Shown here piece after piece: positions 18,513 to 28,792 of a stretch of DNA of 64,000 bases; positions within the stretch are counted from its first letter, which is position 1, and the number at the start of each line of letters is the position of its first letter. The stretch is from Methylophilaceae bacterium (lineage in GTDB: Bacteria; Pseudomonadota; Gammaproteobacteria; Burkholderiales; Methylophilaceae). The translations under genes and the position numbers were made by a program. The stretch lies in assembly GCA_027488395.1 (NCBI GenBank), contig JAIYBT010000002.1:79783-143782 (forward strand), read 5' to 3'. The notes beneath the pieces were generated by a model. That model made no database searches and was not told the origin of the DNA. It worked only from the letters and a program-made list of their open reading frames with translations.

Positions 18513-19882
18513 TGACCATCGTTGCTTTTTTAATTGCAATTGGCCTATTGGTCACCGTGCACGAGTTTGGCCATTATTTGGCTGCACGTAGTTGTGGGGT
18601 GCGTGTGTTGCGTTTTTCGATTGGATTTGGCCGCACTTTATTACGCTATCAATCGCGCCCGACCGCAACCGAATGGGTGCTGGCGATATTGCCATTGGGT
18701 GGGTATGTCAAAATGTTAGATAGTCGGGAGCCAGTTGCGGCTGTCGCAGACGGTCTGTCCACACCGATCGATTGGTCGCAGGCATTTGATCGTCAATCTA
18801 TTCCTGCAAAGATGTGGATCGTATTTGCAGGGCCACTGGCTAACCTATTGCTCGCGTTGATTTGTTATTGGGGATTGACTTTGCCAGGCGAGGTTGGTCT
18901 AAAGCCTTATATTGGGCCCATTGCTGCGGACTCCGTGGCGCAAAAAGCAGATTTACGCCAAGGCGATCAGATTGTGTCTATCGATGGTCATGACATGCAC
19001 ACTTGGCAACAGGCGCAATGGGCATTGTTAACGCTGCTTACTGATCGTGCCTCTTTTCAAATTGTGACGCGTACAACATCAGGTGAACTACATCGTCATC
19101 ATCTCAATCTCGCACAATTTACCCAAGCGCCTACTGTGGATCCTTTAACCGCACTTGGCTTATCAATGTGGACGCCAGCAATGCCTGCGGTGATTGGTGA
19201 AGTGGTGGCTGGCTCGGTGGCGGATAAGCGTGGATTGCGGTCTGAAGATCGCATCTTAAAAGTCAATCAACAACAGGTTGAAGATTGGCAACAATTTGTT
19301 AAATGGGTGCGATTATCTCCGAATAAGTCGTTAACACTGACGATTGCGCGCAATGGCATACGCCAAACCATTTCAGTGATCCCAGAATCTGTGCTCGAGG
19401 GGACAATTAAAATTGGTCGGCTTGGCGCAGCAGCAAAACCCGATCCAGCGTTATTTAAACCCTATTTGGTTGAACGTCAGTTTGGTTTTTGGGAAGCAGG
19501 GCAGCATGCATTGCACAAGGTGGGAGAGACCATCACTTTTACATTAAAAATGCTCTGGAAAATGCTCACAGGGCAAACGTCTTTAAAAGCCATCAGTGGT
19601 CCAGTCAGTATTGCCGATGCGGCGGGGCAGAGTGCGGACTACGGTATCAAGCCCTATATTGGCTTTATCGCCTTATTAAGTATCAGTATCGCGGTCATGA
19701 ATCTGTTGCCAATACCTGTATTAGATGGCGGGCATTTGTTGTATCATATCGTCGAGTTAATTCGAAGAAAACCACTCTCAGACAGGACGCTTGCACTTAC
19801 ACAGCGTATTGGCATGAGCATATTGGGAGCGTTGATGTTCATCGCTTTTTTCAATGATATCAATCGCTACCTGATAGGTTGA
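18509..19882 (+). CDS. rseP: Site-2 intramembrane protease RseP
   Basis: Inner-membrane zinc metalloprotease that cleaves anti-sigma factor RseA to release the envelope stress sigma factor, and clears signal-peptide remnants. The 457-residue protein has the zinc motif VTVHEFGHYLAAR in its first membrane segment (near residues 13-25). Two PDZ-like domains lie in its periplasmic middle, the second containing GSVADKRGLRSEDRILKVN. The second metal-ligand motif NLLPIPVLDGGH is near residue 400. Length matches E. coli RseP (450). It overlaps dxr by four bases and precedes bamA by 13, the standard order. Confidence 0.97.
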   Translation: MMTIVAFLIAIGLLVTVHEFGHYLAARSCGVRVLRFSIGFGRTLLRYQSRPTATEWVLAILPLGGYVKMLDSREPVAAVADGLSTPIDWSQAFDRQSIPAKMWIVFAGPLANLLLALICYWGLTLPGEVGLKPYIGPIAADSVAQKADLRQGDQIVSIDGHDMHTWQQAQWALLTLLTDRASFQIVTRTTSGELHRHHLNLAQFTQAPTVDPLTALGLSMWTPAMPAVIGEVVAGSVADKRGLRSEDRILKVNQQQVEDWQQFVKWVRLSPNKSLTLTIARNGIRQTISVIPESVLEGTIKIGRLGAAAKPDPALFKPYLVERQFGFWEAGQHALHKVGETITFTLKMLWKMLTGQTSLKAISGPVSIADAAGQSADYGIKPYIGFIALLSISIAVMNLLPIPVLDGGHLLYHIVELIRRKPLSDRTLALTQRIGMSILGALMFIAFFNDINRYLIG

Positions 19883-19895
19883 AAGTATATATTTA

Positions 19896-22220
19896 ATGAA
19901 AGTTAAGACCCTTTCCAAATGGTGGCTTGGTGCATTCACCTGTGCACTGCACCTCAATGCCCTAGCAGCTGAACCTTTTGTCATTACTGATATTCGGGTA
20001 GAAGGGTTACAGCGTACTGAACCTGGCACCGTATTCAATTATCTTCCCATGCAAGTGGGCGATGTCATGAGTGATGAAAAAGCGGCGCGCGCGATTAAAT
20101 CATTGTATTCTACTGGGTTCTTCAAAGATGTGCGTATAGAAGCCGATGGCGATGTGTTGGTCGTCACTGTGCAAGAAAGACCGACTGTTTCACAAATTGA
20201 TTTTAGTGGTAATAAATCTTTCCCATCTGATAAGATGAAAGAAGGCCTAAAACAGATTGGTATTGCACAGGGTCAGATTTTTGATAAATCTCAACTCGAT
20301 CGTGCTGAGCAGGAAATCAAGCGTCAATATCTATCTCAAGGTAAATATAGTGCAGAAGTGAAAGCAATTGCCAGTCCACTGGAACGCAATCGCGTTGCCG
20401 TGCGCTTTGAGATTGTCGAAGGTCCAGTTGCCAAAATTCGCGATATTAATATTGTGGGTAACCATTTATTTAGTACCGAGGATTTGCGCGCTAATTTTTT
20501 GTTGACCACGCCTAACTGGATGAGTTGGTGGAATAAGGATGATCAATATTCAAAGCAAAAATTAACAGCCGATTTGGAAGCCTTGCGTTCTTTTTACATG
20601 AACCAAGGTTATCTAGAGTTTTCGATTGATTCTACCCAAGTATCGATTTCGCCTGATAAACGTGATGTTTACATCACGGTCAATTTAACAGAAGGCGAAA
20701 AATATAACATTGTGTCGACCAAGCTTGCCGGTGACATCCTGTTGCCAGAAGCGGATTTAAGAAAGTTGATTAATATTCAAGATGGTGAAGTATTTAATCG
20801 GCAAAAAGTCACCGATGCCAGCAAAGCGGTCACTGAAAAGTTAGGCGAAGACGGTTATGCGTTTGCTAATGTCAACGCGGTGCCTGAAATTAATAAGCAA
20901 AATCATACGGTTAACTTTACTTTTTTTATTGATCCAGGCAAAAAAGTCTATGTGCGTCGGATCAATATTCAGGGCAATACACGGACTCGCGATGCCGTGG
21001 TGCGACGCGAAATGCGTCAACTTGAGTCTGCTTGGTATGCAGGGGATAAAATTAAGCGTTCTAAAGAGCGGGTACAACGGCTTAACTTTTTCGACAGTGT
21101 TGAAGTGGAGACGCCTTCCATTCCCGGCTTGAACGATGAAGTGGATATGAATGTGACAGTGGCAGAAAAAGCCACGGGAAGCGTGCAATTTGGTGCAGGG
21201 TTATCCAGTAACGATGGTGTTGTGTTAGGCTTTAATGTCAACCAACCCAACTTTTTAGGGACTGGTAACCGCGTGGCATTGGTGGTCAACACCAGTAGCT
21301 TTAACACGGTGTACTCGCTCTCTTACACTGATCCGTTCTTTACACCAGATGGCATCAGTCGCGGCTTTGATATTTATCGTCGTGATGTGAACACCCGCAA
21401 TCGAAACTCAACCAGCACACTGAATGTGGGCACGTATGAAAGCCAATCCTATGGAGTGGGTGTACGTTTTGGGATGCCGATGTCTGAGTTAGATTTTATC
21501 AGTGCCGGCTTGACGCTCGATTTAACATCGGTAGAGTTGACGGATTCCAGTCCAATTCAGTACCAACGTTTTTGTGAAAATAATTCGGGTTGTTCAAGTA
21601 ACTCAATTATTGCCAATGCGGGCTGGACGTTTGACTCGCGAGACAACATCTTATTTCCAAGACGCGGTGTATTACAACGCTTGAGCGGCGATGTGACACT
21701 CCCAGGCTTAGATTTACAATATTACAAACTGAGCTATCAACATACATACTTTAAAGAATTGCCTAAAGATTTCAGTCTGATGTTGAACGGTGAATTTGGT
21801 TATGCCGATAGTTACGGTGGTAAAAATTATCCTTTCTTTAAAAACTTTTATGCGGGCGGCGTCAACAGTGTGCGTGGCTTCTTAAACTCCTCATTGGGTC
21901 CGCGTGATATTAACCCCAACACGGGTTCAGACTTTGCGATTGGTGGTACTAAACGTTTTGTCGGCAACATCGAATTATTCATGCCTGTACCGTTTGTCAA
22001 TAAATCCAATCAATTCCGCCTGAGTGCGTTTATTGATGGCGGTGGCATTTATGGTGCGAATGATTCGATCAATTCTGAATATTTGCGCTACTCTACGGGT
22101 GTGGGTGTGACATGGGTGTCGCCGTTTGGACCGCTTAAATTGGTGTTAGCTAAACCGCTGAACGATAAACCAAACGATGATACCCAGTTCTTGCAGTTCC
22201 AGTTTGGGCAACAGTTCTAA
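19896..22220 (+). CDS. bamA: Outer membrane protein assembly factor BamA
   Basis: Central subunit of the machine that folds beta-barrel proteins into the outer membrane. The 774-residue precursor has a signal peptide ending ALAA near residue 25, then five POTRA domains to about residue 430, of which FVITDIRVEGLQRTEPGTVF opens the first. A C-terminal barrel follows, with the conserved loop motif VNSVRGFLNSSLGPRD. The last residue is phenylalanine (FQFGQQF), the usual signal for barrel insertion. The length is close to the family norm. skp follows 17 bases downstream. Confidence 0.97.
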   Translation: MKVKTLSKWWLGAFTCALHLNALAAEPFVITDIRVEGLQRTEPGTVFNYLPMQVGDVMSDEKAARAIKSLYSTGFFKDVRIEADGDVLVVTVQERPTVSQIDFSGNKSFPSDKMKEGLKQIGIAQGQIFDKSQLDRAEQEIKRQYLSQGKYSAEVKAIASPLERNRVAVRFEIVEGPVAKIRDINIVGNHLFSTEDLRANFLLTTPNWMSWWNKDDQYSKQKLTADLEALRSFYMNQGYLEFSIDSTQVSISPDKRDVYITVNLTEGEKYNIVSTKLAGDILLPEADLRKLINIQDGEVFNRQKVTDASKAVTEKLGEDGYAFANVNAVPEINKQNHTVNFTFFIDPGKKVYVRRINIQGNTRTRDAVVRREMRQLESAWYAGDKIKRSKERVQRLNFFDSVEVETPSIPGLNDEVDMNVTVAEKATGSVQFGAGLSSNDGVVLGFNVNQPNFLGTGNRVALVVNTSSFNTVYSLSYTDPFFTPDGISRGFDIYRRDVNTRNRNSTSTLNVGTYESQSYGVGVRFGMPMSELDFISAGLTLDLTSVELTDSSPIQYQRFCENNSGCSSNSIIANAGWTFDSRDNILFPRRGVLQRLSGDVTLPGLDLQYYKLSYQHTYFKELPKDFSLMLNGEFGYADSYGGKNYPFFKNFYAGGVNSVRGFLNSSLGPRDINPNTGSDFAIGGTKRFVGNIELFMPVPFVNKSNQFRLSAFIDGGGIYGANDSINSEYLRYSTGVGVTWVSPFGPLKLVLAKPLNDKPNDDTQFLQFQFGQQF

Positions 22221-22237
22221 TCGATGCAGGAGGCCTC

Positions 22238-22759
22238 ATGTTAACTCATACGCGTTCTTGGCTACTTGTTGCATGCCTCAGCTGCTGCGGCTTCGGCCAA
22301 TGGATGTTGCCAGCGCAAGCGGCAGAATTTAAAGTTGGCTATGTGCAAGTGGATAAGCTGTTGCAAGACGCACCACAAACCGCTGAAACTGGCAAAAAAT
22401 TAGAACGTGAATTTAGTCCCCGTTCGCTTGAGCTGGAAAAATTGCAAAAGCAAATGAAAGAGCTTGAAGCCCAACTTGACCGTGAACGTACGACATTATC
22501 CGAAGCGGATCGTCGGTTAAAAGAGCGTGATTTTAATAATTTGCGCTTGCAATTTCAAAGCAAACAACGCGAGTTGCGCGAAGACATTAATTTACGCAAA
22601 AACGAAGAGCTAGCAGTCTTGCAAGAGCGGATTAATAAGGCCGTACAGACGGTCTCTGAAAGCGAAGGCTATGATTTAGTGGTTTACAGTGGCGTTGCTT
22701 ATGCAAGTCGCAAAATTGACATCACTGATAAAGTATTAAAGCTGCTGGGAAAAAAATAA
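22238..22759 (+). CDS. skp: Periplasmic chaperone Skp/OmpH
   Basis: Periplasmic holdase that carries unfolded outer-membrane proteins to BamA. The 173-residue precursor has a signal peptide ending AQAA near residue 30. The mature sequence starts FKVGYVQVDKLLQ, followed by about 100 residues of charged helix (EKLQKQMKELEAQLDRER and similar) that would form the coiled-coil tentacles, and ends with a short beta strand region near LVVYSGVAYAS. Size and layout fit the family. Lies between bamA and lpxD as in other beta- and gammaproteobacteria; a ribosome binding site GGAGG precedes the ATG. Confidence 0.94.
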   Translation: MLTHTRSWLLVACLSCCGFGQWMLPAQAAEFKVGYVQVDKLLQDAPQTAETGKKLEREFSPRSLELEKLQKQMKELEAQLDRERTTLSEADRRLKERDFNNLRLQFQSKQRELREDINLRKNEELAVLQERINKAVQTVSESEGYDLVVYSGVAYASRKIDITDKVLKLLGKK

Positions 22760-22786
22760 CGTCTTTTATGTATTGATATTTACGCC

Positions 22787-23830
22787 ATGTCGCAACATTT
22801 CACTTTGCAGCAAATTGTTGCAGCCTTAGGCGGTCAAGTCACAGCGCAACCAACGTTGACCGTGTCAAGAGTCGCTTCGCTGGCTTTTGCCGGATCCGAT
22901 GCGATTACCTTTTTGAATGACACAAAATACCAGCAGGCATTGCAAGATACGCTTGCTGCTGCAGTGATTTTGCGACCAGAACATCAACACTTAACTGATT
23001 TACCCTGTATTTTGTCAGATAATCCCTATGCCTATTTTGCTAAATTGGCATCGCTACTGCACCCCGCAACGGTCTATCCTGCGGGTGTTCACACGAGCGT
23101 TACTACGCAATCTACCTTTGCAGTTTCACTGGCAGTTTCTATTGATGCGCAAGTGGTAATTGGTGCGCAGGTGACATTAGGTCAAGGGGTGCGTATCGGT
23201 GCAGGTAGTGTGATTGAGGATGGCGTGACCATCGGTTCGCACACCGTGATTGAGCCTCGGGTTGTGATTAAACAGGGGACTACCATTGGCGCCCATTGTC
23301 ATATATTTTCAGGCGCGGTCATTGGCAGTGATGGCTTTGGCTACGCGGAAGCGCAGGGTGAGTGGGTTAAAATTCCCCATGTGGGACGTGTACAGATTGG
23401 TAACCGAGTGGATATTGGCGCCAATACCACCATCGATCGTGGCGCATTAGATGATACGGTGATTGCAGACGGTGTGAAGTTGGACAATTTAATCCATGTC
23501 GCCCATAATGTTCGGATTGGTGCGCATACCGTGATTGCGGGTTGTGTGGGCATCGCAGGCAGCGCCGTGATTGGTGCACATTGCAAAATTGGGGGGGCTG
23601 CCATGATTTTGGGCCATTTGCAGATTGCAGATGGCGTCACGATCTCCCCCGGGACGATGATTACAAGATCCATTTTGCAAACAGGCACCTATACGGCGTT
23701 AATGCCTTTCCAAAAACATGAGGATTGGTTAAAAACAGCGGCAAATATCCGTCAGTTGCAACACCACTCCACCAAACTCAAGCAGCTTGAGCAACAAATT
23801 AACAATAAAGACCTAACAATAAAAGATTGA
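22787..23830 (+). CDS. lpxD: UDP-3-O-(3-hydroxyacyl)glucosamine N-acyltransferase
   Basis: Third step of lipid A synthesis: transfers a hydroxyacyl chain to the 2-amino group of UDP-3-O-acylglucosamine. The 347-residue protein has the N-terminal uridine-binding domain (to about residue 105). A left-handed beta helix of hexapeptide repeats ([16 protein letters not shown] and following) comes next, then the catalytic histidine region [18 protein letters not shown] near residue 235, and a C-terminal helix. Forms an operon with fabZ and lpxA; its stop at 23828-23830 is nine bases before the fabZ start. Confidence 0.97.
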   Translation: MSQHFTLQQIVAALGGQVTAQPTLTVSRVASLAFAGSDAITFLNDTKYQQALQDTLAAAVILRPEHQHLTDLPCILSDNPYAYFAKLASLLHPATVYPAGVHTSVTTQSTFAVSLAVSIDAQVVIGAQVTLGQGVRIGAGSVIEDGVTIGSHTVIEPRVVIKQGTTIGAHCHIFSGAVIGSDGFGYAEAQGEWVKIPHVGRVQIGNRVDIGANTTIDRGALDDTVIADGVKLDNLIHVAHNVRIGAHTVIAGCVGIAGSAVIGAHCKIGGAAMILGHLQIADGVTISPGTMITRSILQTGTYTALMPFQKHEDWLKTAANIRQLQHHSTKLKQLEQQINNKDLTIKD

Positions 23831-23838
23831 GAGAGAAC

Positions 23839-24303
23839 ATGGCTGAGAATGCAATGAACAGCATGGATATCCATGAAATATTAGAACATTTGCCACATCG
23901 CTATCCATTTGTGTTGGTTGATCGCGTGCTCTCCCTAGAACTTGGTAAAGAAATTTATGCCATTAAAAATGTCTCGGTGAACGAGCCATATTTTCCAGGT
24001 CACTTTCCTTATCACCCTGTCATGCCTGGGGTGTTAATTGTAGAGGCCATGGCTCAGGCTGCTGCATTGCTATCTTTCAAAACCATGGGCACCAAACCGA
24101 CGAACGATTCTGTCTATTATTTTGCTGGCATTGACAGCGCACGCTTTAAAAAGCCAGTGTCGCCAGGGGATCAAATTTTATTACATGTCAAAATTGACCG
24201 CATTTTAAAAGGCATTTGGAAATATACCGCCGTCGCAAAAGTTGAAGATGAAGTTGTGGCTGAAGCCAGTATGATGTGTATATTAAAAGCGATAGAAAAA
24301 TAA
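23839..24303 (+). CDS. fabZ: 3-hydroxyacyl-ACP dehydratase FabZ
   Basis: Dehydratase of fatty acid elongation that competes with LpxA/LpxD for 3-hydroxyacyl-ACP, which explains its place among lpx genes. The 154-residue hot-dog-fold protein has [15 protein letters not shown] and the active-site segment [20 protein letters not shown] with catalytic histidine and, further on, the glutamate helix. The ATG at 23839 is chosen because it has the purine-rich AGAGAGAA just upstream; a TTG at 23827 overlapping lpxD would add four residues. Confidence 0.96.
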   Translation: MAENAMNSMDIHEILEHLPHRYPFVLVDRVLSLELGKEIYAIKNVSVNEPYFPGHFPYHPVMPGVLIVEAMAQAAALLSFKTMGTKPTNDSVYYFAGIDSARFKKPVSPGDQILLHVKIDRILKGIWKYTAVAKVEDEVVAEASMMCILKAIEK

Positions 24304-24328
24304 TTATTCTCAATAAGTCATTCACACC

Positions 24329-25108
24329 ATGCAAAGTTTGATTCACCCCACCGCCATTATTGATCCCAAGGCAGAACTGGATAGTACTGTAGAAGTTGGC
24401 CCCTACACCACGATAGGCGCTGGCGTGCAGATTGATGCAGGTACAAAAGTAGCGAGTCATGTCGTGATTGAAGGCCCAACAAAGATTGGCCAACACAATC
24501 AGATTTTGCAGTTTTCTTCGTTAGGTGCGCAACCACAAGATAAAAAGTATCACAATGAGCCGACCTTACTTGAGATCGGTGATTACAACACCATTCGAGA
24601 ATTTTGCACCTTTAACCGTGGCACCATCCAAGACAAAGGCACCACGAAGATCGGCAATCATAATTGGATCATGGCGTATGTGCATATTGCGCACGATTGT
24701 GTGGTCGGCAACCATACCATTTTAGCCAACAACTCGTCGCTGGCTGGCCATGTCACTATTTATGATTATGCCATTTTGGGTGGTTTTACCTTGATCCATC
24801 AATTCTGCCAAATTGGCGAACATATCATTACTGCGGTCGGTTCCGTGGTATTCAAAGACATTCCGCCCTATGTCACCGCTGCAGGGTATGACGCCGCACC
24901 ACATGGGATTAATAGCGAAGGCTTAAAACGGCGTGGCTTTAGTGCTGAAAGTATCCAACAGATTAAGCGTGCCTATAAAACGTTGTATCGTCAGGGCTTA
25001 TCATTTGAAGAGGCGAAACTTGCGCTCGCTGAAATGGAAAGCGCCTGTCCAGAGATTGGTTTGATGACCCGTTTTCTCGCGCAAACTACGCGCGGCATTG
25101 TGCGTTAG
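24329..25108 (+). CDS. lpxA: UDP-N-acetylglucosamine acyltransferase
   Basis: First enzyme of lipid A synthesis: acylates the 3-OH of UDP-GlcNAc from hydroxyacyl-ACP. The 259-residue protein begins IHPTAIIDPKAELDSTVEVG, the first coil of the left-handed beta helix. The catalytic histidine lies in IMAYVHIAHDCVVGNHTI near residue 122, and it has the C-terminal helical domain with GLKRRGFSAESIQQIKRAY. Length is standard (E. coli 262). 25 bases after fabZ and 12 before lpxB. Confidence 0.97.
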   Translation: MQSLIHPTAIIDPKAELDSTVEVGPYTTIGAGVQIDAGTKVASHVVIEGPTKIGQHNQILQFSSLGAQPQDKKYHNEPTLLEIGDYNTIREFCTFNRGTIQDKGTTKIGNHNWIMAYVHIAHDCVVGNHTILANNSSLAGHVTIYDYAILGGFTLIHQFCQIGEHIITAVGSVVFKDIPPYVTAAGYDAAPHGINSEGLKRRGFSAESIQQIKRAYKTLYRQGLSFEEAKLALAEMESACPEIGLMTRFLAQTTRGIVR

Positions 25109-25120
25109 TTTTTAAAGTTT

Positions 25121-26287
25121 ATGGCAAAAATAGTCATGGTGGCAGGCGAAGCCTCCGGCGATTTGTTAGGTTTTCATTTGGTGCAGGCGTTGCAAGCCAG
25201 CCACCCGCATCTCGACATTTTTGGGATTGCAGGTCCCAAAATGATGAGTTTAGGCGTGAAATCACTGTACCCAATTGAGCGCTTATCCGTGCGTGGCTAT
25301 ATTGAGGTGATCAAACATCTACGTGGCCTACTTAAATTACGTCGTCAACTCTTACAACAAATTCTACAAGCACAGCCTGATGTGTTTATTGGCATTGATG
25401 CTCCAGATTTTAATTTTTGGTTAGAAAAAAAACTCAAAGCCAAAGGCATTGCCACCATTCATTATGTCAGCCCATCTATTTGGGCATGGCGCAAAAACCG
25501 CATCCACCAGATTAAAAAAGCAGTGTCGCATATGTTGGCGCTGTTTCCGTTTGAGCCCGTTTTATACCAACAAGTTGGGGTGCCAGTGACGTATATTGGC
25601 CACCCGTTGGCGGATGCGTTACCGATGGTGCCACCAACCGCGCAAACGCGGCACACCCTTAAGCTTAAAAAGGGCAGTGTGGTGATTGCAATGCTACCTG
25701 GTAGCCGCCAATCAGAAGTCCAAGCGCATGCTGAATTAATGTTACGCACTGCAATTGCCCTCAATACCTTGCTTAAAGAAAACGGAAAAACAGCACAATT
25801 TTTAGTGCCATTAATTACCCGTGAAACACGCGAACTGTTTTTTTCTGCATGGCACGCGTTATTGACGCAAGCGCCTGATACCGAGCTGGATATTCAAATT
25901 ATGTTTGGTCATGCGCACGAGGCAATGACCGCCGCGGATGCGGTGTTGGTGGCCTCTGGCACGGCCACCCTTGAAGCGGCCTTGCTAAAAAAGCCGATGG
26001 TGATTACCTACAAGATGTCCAATCTCAGTTGGCAATTATTAAAGCGTATGCGTTTGCAACCTTACGTTGGATTGCCCAATATTTTAGCGGGTGAATGTAT
26101 TGTGCCCGAACTGTTACAGCATGACGCAACCCCTGCTAAATTGGCACAAACCTTGTATAACTTATTAGCAGACCAAGCTGGGTTGGCAACATTACGCCAA
26201 ACATATGAACACATTCATCAGCAACTGCAACAAAACAGCGCACAAAAAGCGGCTGCGGTGGTGATGCAGTTTTTGCCGCGGTTTTAA
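25121..26287 (+). CDS. lpxB: Lipid A disaccharide synthase
   Basis: Glycosyltransferase that joins UDP-2,3-diacylglucosamine and lipid X into the lipid A disaccharide at the inner membrane. The 388-residue protein has the N-terminal VAGEASGDLLGFHL loop, FIGIDAPDFNFWLEKKLK, the hallmark HYVSPSIWAWRKNRIHQIKK, and the donor-binding region LLPGSRQSEVQAH and VASGTATLEAALLKKPMVI. Family length is normal. rnhB follows 12 bases on and closes the operon. Confidence 0.97.
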   Translation: MAKIVMVAGEASGDLLGFHLVQALQASHPHLDIFGIAGPKMMSLGVKSLYPIERLSVRGYIEVIKHLRGLLKLRRQLLQQILQAQPDVFIGIDAPDFNFWLEKKLKAKGIATIHYVSPSIWAWRKNRIHQIKKAVSHMLALFPFEPVLYQQVGVPVTYIGHPLADALPMVPPTAQTRHTLKLKKGSVVIAMLPGSRQSEVQAHAELMLRTAIALNTLLKENGKTAQFLVPLITRETRELFFSAWHALLTQAPDTELDIQIMFGHAHEAMTAADAVLVASGTATLEAALLKKPMVITYKMSNLSWQLLKRMRLQPYVGLPNILAGECIVPELLQHDATPAKLAQTLYNLLADQAGLATLRQTYEHIHQQLQQNSAQKAAAVVMQFLPRF

Positions 26288-26299
26288 CAACCTATTGCA

Positions 26300-26875
26300 A
26301 TGATCAGGGTATGCGGGATAGATGAAGCAGGACGTGGCCCATTGGCTGGTGACGTGTATGCGGCTGCCGTGATGCTAGATCCACAACGTCCTATCAGCGG
26401 CTTGGCTGATTCTAAAAAACTCTCTGAAACCAAACGTGATGCATTAGCCATCACCATTAAAGCACAAGCTTTGGCATGGGGGATTGCTAGTGTGAGTGCG
26501 CAAGACATTGATCAAATGAATATCTTGCAAGCAAGCTTGCTTGCCATGCAACGCGCTTATGCCGCGATGGTGGCGCAGTTTGGTGTATCAGCGACGCTGA
26601 TTCAAGTGGATGGCAACCGTTGTCCAACGTTTGAGGTGGCTTGTGAGGCCATTGTTAAAGGGGATAGTAAAGTGGCCGCCATCTCAGCGGCGTCTATTTT
26701 GGCTAAAACCGCACGCGATGCTTCACTGCTGTTGCTTGACCAACAATATCCACACTATGGTTTTGCCCAACACAAAGGGTATCCCACCGCCTTACATCTG
26801 GAACGATTAGCACAGTTCGGGATTTGTCCAGCGCATCGCCTTTCGTACGGGCCCGTCAAGAAATTCAAGGGTTAA
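26300..26875 (+). CDS. rnhB: Ribonuclease HII
   Basis: Endonuclease that nicks RNA in RNA-DNA hybrids and removes misincorporated ribonucleotides. The 191-residue protein begins [20 protein letters not shown], with the metal-binding DEAGRG motif. It has the third acidic residue in [10 protein letters not shown], the conserved [21 protein letters not shown], and the [10 protein letters not shown]-terminal motif. Last gene of the long plus-strand run; no strong terminator follows, only the bulged hairpin at 26944-26970. Confidence 0.96.
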   Translation: MIRVCGIDEAGRGPLAGDVYAAAVMLDPQRPISGLADSKKLSETKRDALAITIKAQALAWGIASVSAQDIDQMNILQASLLAMQRAYAAMVAQFGVSATLIQVDGNRCPTFEVACEAIVKGDSKVAAISAASILAKTARDASLLLLDQQYPHYGFAQHKGYPTALHLERLAQFGICPAHRLSYGPVKKFKG

Positions 26876-26943
26876 AGCCTATTGTCATGATTGAGTTTTA
26901 ATAGGGCATGTGTTGATAATGGCCTATAAAACCTGCAACACTG

Positions 26944-26970
26944 ATGTTGAATGGTTTTTTCCATCAACAT
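26944..26970. terminator. Bulged hairpin between convergent rnhB and GGDEF gene
   Basis: ATGTTGAATGG pairs with CCATCAACAT with one bulged A and a loop of six T. It sits 68 bases after rnhB and 22 bases beyond the stop of the converging gene. No T-run follows on either strand, so function as a bidirectional terminator is only plausible. Confidence 0.4.
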
Positions 26971-26992
26971 GGGGTGAATCGTATTCCCTGAT

Positions 26993-28489
26993 TTAAGAAT
27001 TTACGCGATGATCCGCCATGATCACCTGATTGCGCCCCTGTGCTTTTGCTTGGTAGAGCGCTTGATCTGCGGCTTTGAGGATGGTTGAAGGGTCATCGCC
27101 AACACGGGGCGTGATCGTCACCATGCCGATGCTCACCGTTACATGGCCAATATTGGATGCGGCATGGGGCAACGGTGTGGTTCTAAACGCATTACACAAA
27201 GTATGTGCAATGGCGCTGGCTTGATGTGCATCAGTGGCGGCACTCATAAACACAAATTCCTCACCACCATAGCGTGCCAAAAAATCACTGGCACGATGTA
27301 AATGGGCTTTCAAGATAGCGCTCACTTGGCGTAAACAATCATCCCCCGCTTGATGCCCATAATGATCGTTATAAGCTTTAAACCAATCAATATCAATCAT
27401 GCCTAGGGTTAACGGCTGTGAAGTGCGCATGGCATGTGACCACGCTAGCGCAAACTGCTCATCAAAACGACGTCGATTGGCAATGCCGGTCAATCCGTCA
27501 GTCAAACTTAATGTATGCAAGGTTGAGTTGAGTTGATTGAGCGCCTGCGTACGTGCAATCACCCGCGCTTCGAGTATTTTTTCATTTTGACGAATGTGTG
27601 TAATGAGTGAAGCTAAGCCTAAACTAGAAATGCTCAGCGTTAAAATAAACTCTTGTGCATAGACAATCGCCAGCGATATTGGCACCTCGCCAAAAGGATG
27701 TCGCCCGAGTGAGATCAACAGGGTAATCAGCAAATACATCAAAAAAACACCCATGGCTGTCCATTTAGGATTGGTACGGGCAGCTAAATACAGCATAGAG
27801 GGCAGGATGAGGGTAGGGGTGATGAATACTTCAAATAACAGCACCTCTTTGGTAAAAATGATCAGACTTAATAAGCCCAGCGTCAGCATGCTCACGCACA
27901 CATCAATCTTGTTAAAGGCTTGCACTGGCTGTTTTTTACCATGCAACAGCGTGAGTAATAATGGGCACACAATCAACAACCCTAGCGCATCCCCAAACCA
28001 CCACAGCCGTACTAAAGCAAAAAAATGGTCTGTGTGCGGTGAATAATATTGTATGGTCAAGCAACCAAAGATCGTGCCAATAAACGACCCAATCAATGGC
28101 CCTGCCACAATAAATTTAGCGATGTCATCTAGGCTATCCAAACGGCTAGACACGCCGCTTTTTTTTAAAATTAAAAAAGCCAGCATGGTTTCAGTCGCAT
28201 TCACCAACCCTAAAATAATGGATTCATGCCAAGGGAACACCGACACTTCACTGAGGGCTTCTGCGATGACCGCCGCGATGATGAATAGCCAATACCGCTG
28301 ACCACGGTAGTACAGCAGCGCAGTTAATGTAAAAGCGTTGGGTAGCCATACCACCGTGATATTTTCACTGGTGGTCGCCATTAAAAAACAGAGTTTTGCG
28401 CTTAAAAAATACGCCAACGCAAAAATGACGAAACTCAACAGGTTGGGGGTCGGCGTTTCTACAGATGTCATTGTTAAGCCATGCTTCAT
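26993..28489 (-). CDS. Membrane diguanylate cyclase, MASE1-GGDEF
   Basis: Probable synthase of the second messenger c-di-GMP. From ATG 28489 the product has 498 residues. About 300 hydrophobic residues with roughly eight membrane segments come first; the start SFVIFALAYFLSAKLCFLMA and VVWLPNAFTL resemble the MASE1 sensor. A short helix and a GGDEF domain follow. Active-site motif RYGGEEF is intact, preceded five residues earlier by RASD, an RxxD product-inhibition site. Other family residues include LTDGLTGIANRRRFDE and MIDIDWFKAYNDHYGHQAGD. TTG at 28513 or ATG at 28471 are other possible starts. It stands alone, convergent with rnhB; no c-di-GMP receptor lies nearby. Confidence 0.9.
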   Translation of the reverse strand: MKHGLTMTSVETPTPNLLSFVIFALAYFLSAKLCFLMATTSENITVVWLPNAFTLTALLYYRGQRYWLFIIAAVIAEALSEVSVFPWHESIILGLVNATETMLAFLILKKSGVSSRLDSLDDIAKFIVAGPLIGSFIGTIFGCLTIQYYSPHTDHFFALVRLWWFGDALGLLIVCPLLLTLLHGKKQPVQAFNKIDVCVSMLTLGLLSLIIFTKEVLLFEVFITPTLILPSMLYLAARTNPKWTAMGVFLMYLLITLLISLGRHPFGEVPISLAIVYAQEFILTLSISSLGLASLITHIRQNEKILEARVIARTQALNQLNSTLHTLSLTDGLTGIANRRRFDEQFALAWSHAMRTSQPLTLGMIDIDWFKAYNDHYGHQAGDDCLRQVSAILKAHLHRASDFLARYGGEEFVFMSAATDAHQASAIAHTLCNAFRTTPLPHAASNIGHVTVSIGMVTITPRVGDDPSTILKAADQALYQAKAQGRNQVIMADHRVNS

Positions 28490-28792
28490 TTGCGGATGGA
28501 CAGACAGTATCAACTTTAAAATTTTTCTGGACGCTGGGTAATTAAATACCCAATCCTATTAATCCATAATTTACAGTATTTACGTGGATGAAAAAACGTA
28601 CTTAAACAAATCTAACATGAGTGAACAGGCTTGCAACTACAATACACGTAGCGTTTTGGGCTAAACGTGTCATGGTTTATGTTTTAAAAAGAACAGCTAA
28701 GCAATTTTTTTATGGTGATCGCGTTAGGCGTCATATAGGTTGTAAGCGATAATAGTACCCTCAGCATTTTTGCCGCCTTTCTTGGAATCTCT
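28490..28792. other. Divergent intergenic region, GGDEF gene / OsmC-YcaO gene
   Basis: About 300 bases of AT-rich sequence that must hold promoters for both flanking genes. A GATAAT at 28748-28753 is a possible -10 for the OsmC-YcaO gene, without a good -35. A 26-codon ORF (28672-28752) lacks a ribosome binding site. No RNA gene or clear operator was recognised. Confidence 0.4.

Noticed and set aside
28672..28752. 26-codon ORF before the OsmC-YcaO gene
   Set aside because: No Shine-Dalgarno sequence, a composition of basic and aromatic residues typical of random frames, and overlap with the likely promoter of the next gene.
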